From Microbacterium sp. HD4P20 (GTDB taxonomy: Bacteria; Actinomycetota; Actinomycetes; Actinomycetales; Microbacteriaceae): DNA of 64,000 nucleotides. Positions within the stretch are counted from its first letter, which is position 1. Each line of letters begins with the position of its first letter. The stretch is taken from NCBI RefSeq assembly GCF_019449275.2, contig NZ_JAHZQZ020000017.1, positions 1-64,000 on the forward strand, in the 5' to 3' direction. Positions 16,508-25,117 of this stretch are shown piece by piece. Made by a program: the position numbers and the translations under genes. The notes under the pieces are model-generated. The model ran no database searches and was not told where the DNA came from. It worked only from the letters and a program-made list of their open reading frames with translations.

Positions 16508-16513
16508 TAGCGT
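16508..16513 (+). promoter_or_regulatory. -10 hexamer of leaderless S9 peptidase gene
   Basis: TAGCGT lies 6 nt before GTG 16520, only 22 nt after the preceding stop codon, so the peptidase has its own promoter. Confidence 0.55.
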
Positions 16514-16519
16514 GGGGGT

Positions 16520-18655
16520 GTGACCGTCGACGACTCGCTTGCCACAGCATCCACCCTCCCTCCCGCACCGATCGCCGAGACCCGCCCGGCCGTCCGCTCC
16601 CACCACGGCGACGACGTGGAGGACCGCTACGAATGGCTGCGGGCCAAGGAGGACGCCGTCGTCATCGCCCACCTCGAGGCCGAGAACGCCTACACCGAGG
16701 AGCGCACGGCGCACCTCGCGGGGCTCCGCGAGCGCATCTTCGAAGAGATCAAGGGCCGCACCCTCGAGACCGACCTCTCGGTGCCGACCCGGCGCGGGCA
16801 ATGGTGGTACTACGGACGCACGGTGGAAGGCAAGCAGTACGGCATTCAGTGCCGTGCACCGCTTGCGTCGCCCGACGACTGGACGCCCCCCGAACTCGCT
16901 CCCGGAGCCGAGGTGCCCGGCGAGCAGATCCTCCTCGACGGCAACGTCGAGGCCGAAGGACACGAATTCTTCTCACTGGGCAGCTTCGAGGTGTCCAATG
17001 ACGGCACCCTGATGCTCTACGGCGTCGACGTGGCCGGCGACGAGCGCTACACGGTGCGCGTGCGCAACCTCGTCACCGGCGAGCAGCTGCCCGACGAGAT
17101 CCCCGAGACGTTCGCGGGCGCGACGTTCTCACCCGACGGCCGGTTCATCGTCTACACGACCGTCGACGACGCGTGGCGCCCTGACACCGTGTGGCTGCAC
17201 GAGCTGGGCACGCCGGTCGGCGAGGACGTGAAGCTCTTCCACGAGCCCGACGAGCGCTTCTGGGTCGGCGCGGGTTTCACGCGCAGCGATCGCTATCTCA
17301 TGATCGGGCTGGGCTCGTCGATCACGTCGGAGGAATGGCTGGTGGATGCCTCCGACCTCCGCTCCGAGCCGCGCGTGGTGTGGCCTCGCACCGAGGGCGT
17401 CGAGTACGAGAGCTCCCACGCCGTCATCGACGGCGAGGACGTGCTGTTCGTGCTGCACAACGACGGCGCCCTGGACTTCGAGCTCGTGCGGGTGGCGGCA
17501 TCCGCCCCCGCCGGCGAACGCACCGTCGTGATCCCCCACCGTGCCGGCGAACGGCTGCTCGGCGTCTCGACCTTCCGCGACTGGGGCGTGCTCGGCTACC
17601 GTCGCGGCGGGCTGGCCCGCCTCGGTCTGCTCGACTACGCCACCGGTGAGGTGAGCGAGATCGAGTTCGACGAGCCGCTGTACTCGGTGGGATCGGGCGG
17701 CAACCCCGAGTGGGCGCCCCCGCTGCTGCGCCTGGGCTACGGCTCGTTCGTCACTCCCGGCACCGTGTACGACCTCGATGTCGCCACGCGCGAGCTGCAT
17801 CTGCGCAAGCGCCAGCCCGTGCTCGGCGGCTACGAGCCCGGCGACTACGCGCAGTCCCGGGTGTGGGCCACCGCACACGACGGCACGCAGATCCCGATCT
17901 CGCTGGTCTACAAGCCGTCGTTCGGCGAGATCGGCAGCGCGCCGCGTCCCCTGCACCTGTACGGGTACGGGTCGTACGAGCATTCGATCGAGCCAGGCTT
18001 CTCGGTGGCCCGCTTGTCCGAGCTCGACCGCGGGGTCGTCTTCGCGGTCGCCCACGTGCGCGGCGGGGGCGAAATGGGGCGCCAGTGGTACGAGGAGGGC
18101 AAGCTCCTCCGCAAGCGCAACACCTTCACGGACTTCGTCGACAGCGCCCGGCACCTCGTCGACGCCGGCTACACCACGCCTTCGCAGCTGGTGGCAGAAG
18201 GCGGCTCGGCGGGCGGGCTCCTGATGGGAGCCGTTGCGAACCTCGCTCCCGAGCTGTTCGCGGGGGTGCTGGCCGACGTGCCGTTCGTCGACGCCCTCAC
18301 CACCATCCTCGACCCGTCGCTGCCGCTCACTGTCATCGAGTGGGACGAGTGGGGCGACCCGCTGCACAACGCCGACGTGTACGCGTACATGAAGTCGTAC
18401 TCGCCGTATGAGAACGTGCGGACGGATGCCACCTACCCCAAGATCCTCGCCGTGACCTCGCTCAACGACACCCGGGTGCTCTACGTCGAACCGGCGAAGT
18501 GGGTGGCACGGCTGCGCGAGGTCGGGGCCGACGCACTGCTCAAGTGCGAGATGGTGGCCGGCCACGGCGGCGTCAGCGGGCGCTACAACGCGTGGCGCGA
18601 GCGCGCGTTCGAGCTGGCGTGGCTGCTCGATACGCTCGGCGTCGCCGACGCCTGA
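16520..18655 (+). CDS. S9 family peptidase, oligopeptidase B type
   Basis: A 711-aa prolyl-oligopeptidase-family serine peptidase with no signal peptide, probably cytoplasmic. The N-terminal half (about residues 75-430) is the beta-propeller that gates access of short peptides. The C-terminal alpha/beta-hydrolase domain has the triad Ser563 (EGGSAGGLLMG), Asp650 (SLNDTRV) and His682 (AGHGG). The GGSAGG motif and RGGGEMGRQWYEEGK segment match oligopeptidase B (PtrB), which cleaves after basic residues. A preference for Arg/Lys is inferred from the family. The GTG start is fixed by the promoter hexamer upstream. Confidence 0.93.
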   Translation: MTVDDSLATASTLPPAPIAETRPAVRSHHGDDVEDRYEWLRAKEDAVVIAHLEAENAYTEERTAHLAGLRERIFEEIKGRTLETDLSVPTRRGQWWYYGRTVEGKQYGIQCRAPLASPDDWTPPELAPGAEVPGEQILLDGNVEAEGHEFFSLGSFEVSNDGTLMLYGVDVAGDERYTVRVRNLVTGEQLPDEIPETFAGATFSPDGRFIVYTTVDDAWRPDTVWLHELGTPVGEDVKLFHEPDERFWVGAGFTRSDRYLMIGLGSSITSEEWLVDASDLRSEPRVVWPRTEGVEYESSHAVIDGEDVLFVLHNDGALDFELVRVAASAPAGERTVVIPHRAGERLLGVSTFRDWGVLGYRRGGLARLGLLDYATGEVSEIEFDEPLYSVGSGGNPEWAPPLLRLGYGSFVTPGTVYDLDVATRELHLRKRQPVLGGYEPGDYAQSRVWATAHDGTQIPISLVYKPSFGEIGSAPRPLHLYGYGSYEHSIEPGFSVARLSELDRGVVFAVAHVRGGGEMGRQWYEEGKLLRKRNTFTDFVDSARHLVDAGYTTPSQLVAEGGSAGGLLMGAVANLAPELFAGVLADVPFVDALTTILDPSLPLTVIEWDEWGDPLHNADVYAYMKSYSPYENVRTDATYPKILAVTSLNDTRVLYVEPAKWVARLREVGADALLKCEMVAGHGGVSGRYNAWRERAFELAWLLDTLGVADA

Positions 18656-18813
18656 TCCCCACCCACGGCCGAGCGGCGGCTATCCAAGCGAAAGTGGGAC
18701 ACGCTTCGCGGAGCTGCGACTTCGGACCTCGGAGGGCTGCGTTTGAGCCTGACCTCGAGGATCGGGGCTTCCTCAGGCTTCGGGAAGCCGGGAATGTCGA
18801 TCTCGCCAGCGGG

Positions 18814-19740
18814 TCAGGCCTGACCGGGGCGCCAGCCCGCGCGGATCAGAGCGTCGCGAACTTTTGCAACGGCCGGGCACCCACCGTCGCGCATGTGGTG
18901 ATTCAGGATGCGAACGTGATCCCACCCCAGCGCGCGGATCAATTCCCAGCGGTCAGCATCTCGCGCGAACTGTTGCGGGTCCTCTGCGTGCACTCGCCCG
19001 TCATACTCGGGCGCGACGCGCCAACGCAGGTAGGCGAGGTCGGCCTCGGCCACAGCAGTCCCGCGATGGTCACGAAGAGTCCAGTTGATCTCGGGCTCGG
19101 GAAGACCTGCCCGCACCAGGAGCAGTCGAAGTCGAGTCTCTCGCGGCGAGCGCACCCGTCCCCGCACATGTGCGAGCGCTCTGCGCAGGAGCCCGCCTCG
19201 GAGGTCGCCCATCGCCTCGACCTCCCCGACAAGGTCTTCGACGGACGCCATCGGTGAGCGTCCTCGATCGGAGATCAGGAACTCGGCCGTCGCGATGAGA
19301 TCGTCGAGCGCCCACAACGCGCCCGCTTGCCGCCAGGCTCGCACGGGATGCTCGATCGGGAGCCCGTTCGCGAGGATCAGCGTGGCGGGCTCACGCTGCT
19401 GCAGCCGATGCCCGACGACGCCAGATGTTCGCGGTTCGTGAGCTGGGCGGTGGGCCGAAACGTGGACGGCCGGGCGATACGGCCACTCGGGCGTCGGCGC
19501 CCCGATGAGGCCGAACACGGTCTCGTGACTGAAGAACTGCCACGGCGCCAGGCGGGGCGCATAGCCGAGGCAGGCTTCGACAAGCGTCGAGTCGGGGACC
19601 CCGACCAGTGCACGAACACCATGAAAGGGTGGGCGGATGTCGCGGCGGGTGAGCCGAGACGGCGAAACCCCGAGGGCGACCGCCTGGGAGACACTGAACA
19701 GGGTCGAAAGTTCTGACGGTAGAGGCGAGTGGCGCGGCAT
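18814..19740 (-). CDS. AbiEi-like HTH protein with DUF559/PD-(D/E)XK-like C-terminal domain
   Basis: A 308-aa protein of a type frequent in actinobacterial genomes and often annotated as a type IV toxin-antitoxin AbiEi-family antitoxin or endonuclease-domain protein. Residues 1-60 form a winged-helix-like region (SVSQAVALGVSPSRLTRRDI). The C-terminal 130 residues show a restriction-like pattern: SPRETRLRLLLVRAGLPEPEIN, AVAEADLAYLRWRVAPEYDGRVH and QFARDADRWELIRALGW, giving a plausible E/D-E-x-D set. No AbiEii-type toxin or other partner is adjacent, so it is an orphan. The function is unknown. The 158 nt between the S9 peptidase and this gene hold nothing I can identify. Confidence 0.75.
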   Translation of the reverse strand: MPRHSPLPSELSTLFSVSQAVALGVSPSRLTRRDIRPPFHGVRALVGVPDSTLVEACLGYAPRLAPWQFFSHETVFGLIGAPTPEWPYRPAVHVSAHRPAHEPRTSGVVGHRLQQREPATLILANGLPIEHPVRAWRQAGALWALDDLIATAEFLISDRGRSPMASVEDLVGEVEAMGDLRGGLLRRALAHVRGRVRSPRETRLRLLLVRAGLPEPEINWTLRDHRGTAVAEADLAYLRWRVAPEYDGRVHAEDPQQFARDADRWELIRALGWDHVRILNHHMRDGGCPAVAKVRDALIRAGWRPGQA

Positions 19741-19840
19741 ATGCCCACTGTCGCTCGTTCGGCAGAGGCCTCAGGTCGTACGGCGGGGATCTGTGAACGC
19801 CCCATCCCAGCGGGCCATCTGGGGAGGAAGAGGGCACACC

Positions 19841-19863
19841 AACCGCCTGCGGGAGCGGCGGTT
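19841..19863 (-). terminator. Short hairpin after pfkA
   Basis: 7-nt arms aaccgcc (19841-19847) and ggcggtt (19857-19863) lie 9 nt beyond the pfkA stop. No T tract is present, so it is only a weak terminator candidate. Confidence 0.4.
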
Positions 19864-19871
19864 CCCGGGGC

Positions 19872-20900
19872 TCAGCCGAAGAGCGCGGCGGCCTCTTCGT
19901 AGCGGTAGAGGGGCACGGTGTTGAGCTCGCCGAGCGCCTCGGCGAAGGGCACCCGCACGATGTCGGTGCCGCGCATCGCGACCATCTGCCCCCACGCGCC
20001 GTCGACGACCGCGTCGGCCGCGTGCAGCCCCAGGCGGGTCGCGAGGACCCGGTCGAAGCCCGAGGGCGACCCCCCGCGCTGGATGTGGCCCAGTACCGTG
20101 GAGCGCGTCTCGATGCCGGTGATGCGCTCGATCTCGGGCGCGAGGACCTCGCTGATGCCACCGAGACGCGGGCGGTTGAAGGCGTCGAGGCCCTTGTCGC
20201 TGAAGGCCTCGTCCATGCCGGTCAGCGTGAAGCCCTCCGACACGACGACGAGCGGCGCGCGCCCCCGGTCGTGCGCCTTGGTGACCTGCGCGCAGATCTC
20301 GTCGATCGACATCGGCACCTCAGGGATGCAGATCGCGTGTGCGCCGGCGGCCATGCCCGCGTGCAGCGCGATCCAGCCGACGTGGCGGCCCATGACCTCG
20401 GCGACCATGCAGCGCTGGTGCGAGTCCCCGGTCGTGCGCAGGCGGTCCATCGCGTCGGTGGCGATGTTCACCGCGGTGTCGAAGCCGAACGAGTAGTCGG
20501 TGGCGCGCAGGTCGTTGTCGATCGTCTTGGGCACGCCGAGCACGTTGATGCCGTCGTTCGCGAGCCGATTCGCTGCCGCGAGAGTGCCCTCGCCGCCGAT
20601 GGCGATGATCCCGTCGAGGCGGTGGCCGTACATCGTCTTGGCGATGTTCTCGGCACCGCCGCGAGGACCGTCGTACGGGTTCGTGCGACTGGTGCCGAGG
20701 ATCGTCCCGCCGACCTTCGACAGGCCCTTGACCTCGTGGCGCGTCAGCGGAAAGAAATCGCCGTCCACGACGCCCCGCCAGCCGTCGCGGATGCCGACGA
20801 ACTCGAGGTCGTACGACGTCGTCCCCTTGAGCACGACGCCACGGATGACCGCGTTCAGCCCGGGGCAATCGCCGCCACTCGTCAGGATGCCGATCTTCAT
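19872..20900 (-). CDS. pfkA: 6-phosphofructokinase
   Basis: A 342-aa PfkA-type phosphofructokinase, the committed glycolytic step. The N-terminal LTSGGDCPGLNAVIRG loop, the phosphate-donor loop IAIGGEGTLAAANRL and the catalytic PKTIDNDL motif are intact. At the two positions that separate ATP from PPi enzymes, the protein has Gly (GGEG) and Lys (PKTIDND). This mixed Gly/Lys pair is known from ATP-dependent actinomycete enzymes, so ATP use is likely but not certain. A GAGGAAC ribosome-binding site precedes the ATG, with a 10-bp hairpin just upstream of it. Confidence 0.94.
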   Translation of the reverse strand: MKIGILTSGGDCPGLNAVIRGVVLKGTTSYDLEFVGIRDGWRGVVDGDFFPLTRHEVKGLSKVGGTILGTSRTNPYDGPRGGAENIAKTMYGHRLDGIIAIGGEGTLAAANRLANDGINVLGVPKTIDNDLRATDYSFGFDTAVNIATDAMDRLRTTGDSHQRCMVAEVMGRHVGWIALHAGMAAGAHAICIPEVPMSIDEICAQVTKAHDRGRAPLVVVSEGFTLTGMDEAFSDKGLDAFNRPRLGGISEVLAPEIERITGIETRSTVLGHIQRGGSPSGFDRVLATRLGLHAADAVVDGAWGQMVAMRGTDIVRVPFAEALGELNTVPLYRYEEAAALFG

Positions 20901-20916
20901 AGCTCAAGTTCCTCGC

Positions 20917-20956
20917 TGTCGGGTGAAGAGAGTCGGCGACGCTGCCTCACCCGACA
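20917..20956 (-). promoter_or_regulatory. Inverted repeat in the pfkA upstream region
   Basis: Perfect 10-nt arms tgtcgggtga (20917-20926) and tcacccgaca (20947-20956) around a 20-nt loop lie 17-56 nt before the pfkA start, immediately upstream of its ribosome-binding site. It could be a leader hairpin that influences translation or a spaced operator for a dimeric repressor. Confidence 0.5.
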
Positions 20957-20997
20957 TTAGTGCCGGATGCCGTGGCCTGCCACACGGCGGAAACGCC

Positions 20998-21033
20998 AGG
21001 AGGACGCGCGCCCGGACCGGCGCACGTCCTCCT
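20998..21033 (-). terminator. Terminator of the SNF2 helicase gene
   Basis: 9-nt arms aggaggacg (20998-21006) and cgtcctcct (21025-21033) with a GC-rich loop begin 16 nt beyond the helicase stop codon. Confidence 0.55.
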
Positions 21034-21049
21034 CGTGGTCTCGCAGTGG

Positions 21050-23200
21050 CTATGCCGTCCCGAGCGCCTGACGTGTCAGGTGCATCAGCGCCGACAGCTG
21101 CACGGAGTCGCTCGACTGCGGGTCAACGGCCTCGCCGTCGAGTGCCCGCTGCGCGAGCCCCTGCTTGGAGTCGATCAGCTCGGCGATCTTCGTGTCGATC
21201 GTGTGCGCGGCGATGATGCGCCACGCGGTGACCGGCTCGTCCTGACCGATGCGGTGCACCCGGTCGATCGCCTGCGTCTGCTCGGCCGCCGTCCACGACA
21301 ATTCGGCGAGCACGACGTTGGAGGATGCCTGCATGTTGACGCCGACACCGGCGGCGGTCAGCGAGCACACGGCGATCCCGACGTCGGGGTCGTTGTTGAA
21401 CGCGTCGATCGCCTCCTGGCGAGCTGTGGTGGTCTGGTCGCCGCGCAGCGACACCGTCTTCAGACCCGCCCCCGCGAAGTGCGCCTCCGCGGCGTCCATG
21501 ACGTCGATGTGCTTGGCGAAGAAGACCACCTTGCCGACCGAGCGCTGCAGCTGCGCTGCGTAGTCCGCAGCGAGCAGGGCCTTGGCCTGGCCGATCTTCC
21601 GCACCATCGTGAACACGTTCTCGGAACCGGTTCCCGCGGCCTTGGACTCTTCGAGCTCGTTCTGCGCGACGAGGCGCACGATGTCGGCATCCACTTCTCC
21701 CGGCGCCAGCCCACGATCGCCGCGAGCCTCGATGATGCGCCGGTAGCGAGCAGCGAGGCGCTCGCCGAGCTCGCGCTCGGCCTGCCGGATCGAGCGACCG
21801 AACTCGTCGTCGAGCTCGACGGGCAAGTCGGCGATCAGCTTGTCGGGCAGGTCGGCTGCGACATCCTTCTTCTTGCGGCGCACGATGCCCATCGAGATGA
21901 CGGCGTTGCGCGCTTCGGGATAGAACGCCTTGTCGGCTGGGGTGAGCCCCGTCTCGTCGAGCTTCTCCATGAGGGCGGGGCCGGGCTTCTCGCCCGTGGT
22001 CCAGCCCAGGAACCGCCAGATGGCGTCGAAGTCCTCGACGTCGTTGATGAGCGGGGTGCCGGTGAGGGCGAGCAGCAGCGGGTTGCTGACCTGTTCCCGG
22101 ATGCGGGTGGCCAGGGCCAGCACGTTCTGCGAGCGCTGCGACGTGAGGTTCTTGATGAAGTGGGCCTCGTCGACGACCATGCCCTTCAACCCGAGCGAGC
22201 TGAGCCAGGAAAGGTGTCGATCGAGGATCTCGTAGTTGACGATGAACACGTCGGCGAAGGCGTCGATGTTCTCGCCGTCCCCGTGGATCACGGTCGCCCG
22301 TCGCTGCGGTGTCCAGCGCTCGACCTCGCGAGCCCAGTTCATCTTGACGACGTTCGGTACGACGGCCAGCAGCGGGTAGGCGCCTGCGACGGATGCCGCC
22401 AGCACGGACTCCGCGGTCTTGCCCAGGCCCGGCTCGTCGGCGAGGAGGAACGATCGGTGACCGGTGCGCACCGCTTCGAGGAAGCGCGACTGGTGCGGCA
22501 TGACTTCCAAGCCCTTGGGCGACACATGGTCGAACTCGGGCACTTCCGGCAGGTCCATCGACGCCGCCCCGCCGCCGGCTCCGGTCTCGAAAGCCTTGTA
22601 CAGCGGGCCCATGAGCTCCCAGCTGTCCAGACGCCGGCGTGGAGTCTCTTTGGGGGCGCGGAGAGCCAGGTCCGGAGCGAGGAAGGGATTGGCGAGCTGG
22701 CGGGCCTCGACCTGCGGCGGCACGACCTGACGCTCGGCGAGGGCTGCGGGAACGACGGGCACGGAGACGGGCGCGAGGTCGGTGATGATGAGCTCGTCCG
22801 GCGGCAGTTCCGCACCGGACTCGAGCAGCCAATCACGGCGCATGCGCCGGGCGACCGGCGAGGCGGCCTGATCGACCTCGAGCAGCTGGATGAGCGAGGT
22901 GTCGCGCGCGGCGGTCTTCGCGAGGATCGTCGCCACGCCGTCGAGGCGCTTGAGCAGTTCGGCGCGCACGGCGTCGGTCAGCTCGGTGTCGGCCTTGACC
23001 CGGGCGCGCTCCTCGCGCACCAGGAAGGCGATGACCTGGAACTTGACACGGTTGGTCGGTCCGAGCTTGCCGCGCTGGGCCTTCGCCTCGACCTCGCGCA
23101 CCTTGCGCGCGAGGATCGGGATGATCGGAGCCTCGTCGTCGCGACGTGCGGACGAGGTCTTGCGGCGACGCTGCGCCGTCTGGGGTGCCGTGGTCGGCAT
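21050..23200 (-). CDS. SNF2/DEAH-box family helicase
   Basis: A 716-aa superfamily 2 ATPase of the Swi2/Snf2 group. An N-terminal region of about 260 residues is charged and Ala-rich with no known domain. The two RecA-like lobes follow. Lobe 1 has LADEPGLGKTAE (Walker A), VVDEAHFIKN (Walker B, DEAH) and LALTGTPLIND (motif III). Lobe 2 has VVFFAKHIDVMDAAE, the DVGIAVCSLTAAGVGVN segment (motif V) and QAIDRVHRIGQ (motif VI). These proteins translocate on duplex DNA. Bacterial members act with RNA polymerase (RapA-like), in repair or in defence, and which applies here is unclear. No methylase, nuclease or other defence gene is linked. AGGAGG precedes ATG 23200. Confidence 0.9.
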   Translation of the reverse strand: MPTTAPQTAQRRRKTSSARRDDEAPIIPILARKVREVEAKAQRGKLGPTNRVKFQVIAFLVREERARVKADTELTDAVRAELLKRLDGVATILAKTAARDTSLIQLLEVDQAASPVARRMRRDWLLESGAELPPDELIITDLAPVSVPVVPAALAERQVVPPQVEARQLANPFLAPDLALRAPKETPRRRLDSWELMGPLYKAFETGAGGGAASMDLPEVPEFDHVSPKGLEVMPHQSRFLEAVRTGHRSFLLADEPGLGKTAESVLAASVAGAYPLLAVVPNVVKMNWAREVERWTPQRRATVIHGDGENIDAFADVFIVNYEILDRHLSWLSSLGLKGMVVDEAHFIKNLTSQRSQNVLALATRIREQVSNPLLLALTGTPLINDVEDFDAIWRFLGWTTGEKPGPALMEKLDETGLTPADKAFYPEARNAVISMGIVRRKKKDVAADLPDKLIADLPVELDDEFGRSIRQAERELGERLAARYRRIIEARGDRGLAPGEVDADIVRLVAQNELEESKAAGTGSENVFTMVRKIGQAKALLAADYAAQLQRSVGKVVFFAKHIDVMDAAEAHFAGAGLKTVSLRGDQTTTARQEAIDAFNNDPDVGIAVCSLTAAGVGVNMQASSNVVLAELSWTAAEQTQAIDRVHRIGQDEPVTAWRIIAAHTIDTKIAELIDSKQGLAQRALDGEAVDPQSSDSVQLSALMHLTRQALGTA

Positions 23201-23436
23201 GCTCCTCCTGAGCGTGAGTGCCGGATCGGGGCCGGCGATGATCGGATGATGACACCGATGGTTGTGCGTGCTCCCGCGGGCGGCGCGCACGCCGTCACGA
23301 ACGCGGGATCGGGGTTGATCGTCGACGGCCGCGGGCACTCGCTTCTGCGAGCTGCGACGTCGTCAGCGGTCTTCCTTCGCCCATTCTAAGGGGAAACGGC
23401 CCGTATCCGGGGAAGGTGCAGCGAAGACAGCGCCTC

Positions 23437-24081
23437 TCAGCCCCAGAGGGTCGCGACGACATCCTCGGTGTAGCCCTCGGGCGAGAAGTTGATCCACGCC
23501 GTGGTGACGACCGCTCCCTCACCCAGGTAGTGCGTCTCGCCGCGCGTGTACTCCTGGTCGTCGAGAGTGATGCCGCGCTGTTCGATGCGGCAGATCGTGC
23601 CATCGCCGAGCGCCTCGCAGCCGAACCCGGCCGCCGGCAGAGCTGCCGCGATCGCGTCGGCCTGACCCGCGTCGACCACGGTGACGTTCGTCGCCAGTCC
23701 GAACTCACTCGGCTGGCCCCACGAGCAGCGGATCGTCGGCGCACCGCTGTGGATGATCTCAAGCAGATCGGCGCTCTCGGTCGAGAGCATCGTCACGCCC
23801 GGGTCGTTCAGCGGCGGGTTCGCGGCCTGCAGCTGCGCGAGCATGTCGGCGGAGTAGATCTCCTCGCACGACTCCGGCAGTGCGAAATCCGCGTCGGGAA
23901 GCTCGGTCTCGATCGGACTGAACGACGGGTCGGGCGTGGGAGCCTCGAGGGACGTCGTCGACGCCGGCGAAGGCGTCTGCCCCGGTTCCGGCTGACATCC
24001 GGTCGCCATCACCGACAGGGTCGCCACGGCTGCGAACATCAGTACGACCCGCCCCGCCGAACTCCGAGCATGGAACTGCAT
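23437..24081 (-). CDS. Putative secreted lipoprotein
   Basis: A 214-aa protein with a basic N terminus, a hydrophobic segment and a lipobox-like MATGC (Cys about residue 29), then a Pro/Thr/Ser-rich linker. This marks a lipoprotein anchored outside the membrane. The mature part has four further Cys (ESCEEIY, TIRCSWG, GFGCEAL, TICRIEQ), a pattern reminiscent of actinobacterial DUF3558-like surface lipoproteins with two disulfides. The function is unknown. GGAGGT precedes ATG 24081. Its promoter hexamer TAGGCT (24107-24112) has a tandem 20-bp repeat immediately upstream, which may be a regulator-binding site. Confidence 0.8.
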   Translation of the reverse strand: MQFHARSSAGRVVLMFAAVATLSVMATGCQPEPGQTPSPASTTSLEAPTPDPSFSPIETELPDADFALPESCEEIYSADMLAQLQAANPPLNDPGVTMLSTESADLLEIIHSGAPTIRCSWGQPSEFGLATNVTVVDAGQADAIAAALPAAGFGCEALGDGTICRIEQRGITLDDQEYTRGETHYLGEGAVVTTAWINFSPEGYTEDVVATLWG

Positions 24082-24106
24082 GTGACCTCCGGTCTCGCGT
24101 GATCCG

Positions 24107-24112
24107 AGCCTA
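24107..24112 (-). promoter_or_regulatory. -10 hexamer of the lipoprotein gene
   Basis: TAGGCT on the minus strand lies 25 nt before ATG 24081, leaving a short leader of about 19 nt with a GGAGGT ribosome-binding site. Confidence 0.5.
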
Positions 24113-24126
24113 CGTCGCCCAGGCAC

Positions 24127-24166
24127 GCCGCGCGACGAGACAAGCCGCCGCGCGACGAGACACGCC
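24127..24166. repeat. Tandem 20-bp direct repeat upstream of the lipoprotein promoter
   Basis: Two units of gccgcgcgacgagaca(a/c)gcc differ at one base (24127-24146 and 24147-24166). A partial third copy extends to the left. They cover the expected -35 position and the next two helical turns of the lipoprotein promoter. Confidence 0.7.
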
Positions 24167-24196
24167 GCGGCAGCCACGCGGGGGGCACCTGACGCC

Positions 24197-25096
24197 TCAA
24201 TCCGAGCCGGCGTACGCCCTCTGCCACTCGAAAAGAGTATGAGGGTCGTCGGTGACGATGCCGTCCACGCCGAGCGCGGTCACCGCGTCCCAATGCGCGT
24301 CATCGTTGAGTGTGTAGACGACGACGCGAGCATCGACCGCGTGCAGCTCATCGACGATCCCGGGGCGGGCGAGCACGGCTTTTCGACTGACCACCACGCC
24401 GCGCGCATCCGCTTCGGCCACCGCGCTGACGACGTCGGACGGCAGGTGCTTGAGGATCAGCAGGCGCGACACGACGTCGGACGCCGCGGCGGCCAGGGCG
24501 AGAGAGCGCGCGTCGAAGCTCGCGAGGGCCACCCGGTGCTCGAGATCCCTCGCAGCCACACCGGCCAGGGCGGCGTCGATGGATGCGGCATCCCACTCAC
24601 CCTTCAGCTCGACGATCGCCCGCCCGCCGGACGGCGCGAGCGCGTCGAGGAATTCCTCGAGGGTGGGCACCCGCGTTCCCGCATAGTCCGCGGAGAACCA
24701 CGACCCGGCATCCAGCTCACGCACCTCCGCGAGGGTCAGCTCGGCGACGCGGCCGTGGCCGTCCGTGGTGCGGTCCACCGTGGCGTCGTGCATGAGCACC
24801 GGATGCCCGTCGAGCGTGAGAGCCACATCGACCTCGACGTAGTCGAACCCGCTCGACAGCGCGGCCGCGATCGCGGGCAGCGTGTTCTCGGGAGCGTTCG
24901 CCGCGCCACCGCGGTGGCTGGCGATGAAGGCGGCGTCGCCGGGAGTGCGCGTGTCGCCCAGCAGTTCGCGCGCGCTGACGCGCGACGGCGCGGCCGCGAG
25001 CACGGCGATCACGAGACTCGCCGCCGCGAGCACGCAGACGACGAACAGGGCGTGGGTCCGGTCGCCGGGGCGTTCGGAAAGAGCGGAGTCGGGCAT
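24197..25096 (-). CDS. Membrane-anchored or secreted glycerophosphodiester phosphodiesterase
   Basis: A 299-aa GDPD (GlpQ/UgpQ fold), which hydrolyses glycerophosphodiesters to glycerol-3-phosphate and an alcohol. An N-terminal membrane segment (about residues 18-37) places the enzyme outside the membrane. Catalytic and metal-binding motifs are complete: SHRGGAANAPENTLPA (His, Arg, Glu), YVEVDVALTLDGHPVLMHD, and IVELKGE. GGAGG lies 9 nt before ATG 25096. It is downstream of coaBC on the same strand but appears to have its own promoter, TAGAGT (25149-25154), preceded by an 11-nt direct repeat. This suggests a phosphate-scavenging role under PhoP-like control. Confidence 0.92.
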   Translation of the reverse strand: MPDSALSERPGDRTHALFVVCVLAAASLVIAVLAAAPSRVSARELLGDTRTPGDAAFIASHRGGAANAPENTLPAIAAALSSGFDYVEVDVALTLDGHPVLMHDATVDRTTDGHGRVAELTLAEVRELDAGSWFSADYAGTRVPTLEEFLDALAPSGGRAIVELKGEWDAASIDAALAGVAARDLEHRVALASFDARSLALAAAASDVVSRLLILKHLPSDVVSAVAEADARGVVVSRKAVLARPGIVDELHAVDARVVVYTLNDDAHWDAVTALGVDGIVTDDPHTLFEWQRAYAGSD

Positions 25097-25117
25097 CGGG
25101 CATGTCCTCCGGGTGGT

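Noticed and set aside
18814-19740. A complete AbiE or other toxin-antitoxin or defence system
   Set aside because: Only the AbiEi-like protein is present. The neighbours are an S9 peptidase and pfkA, and the SNF2 helicase more than 1 kb away has no nuclease or methylase partner.
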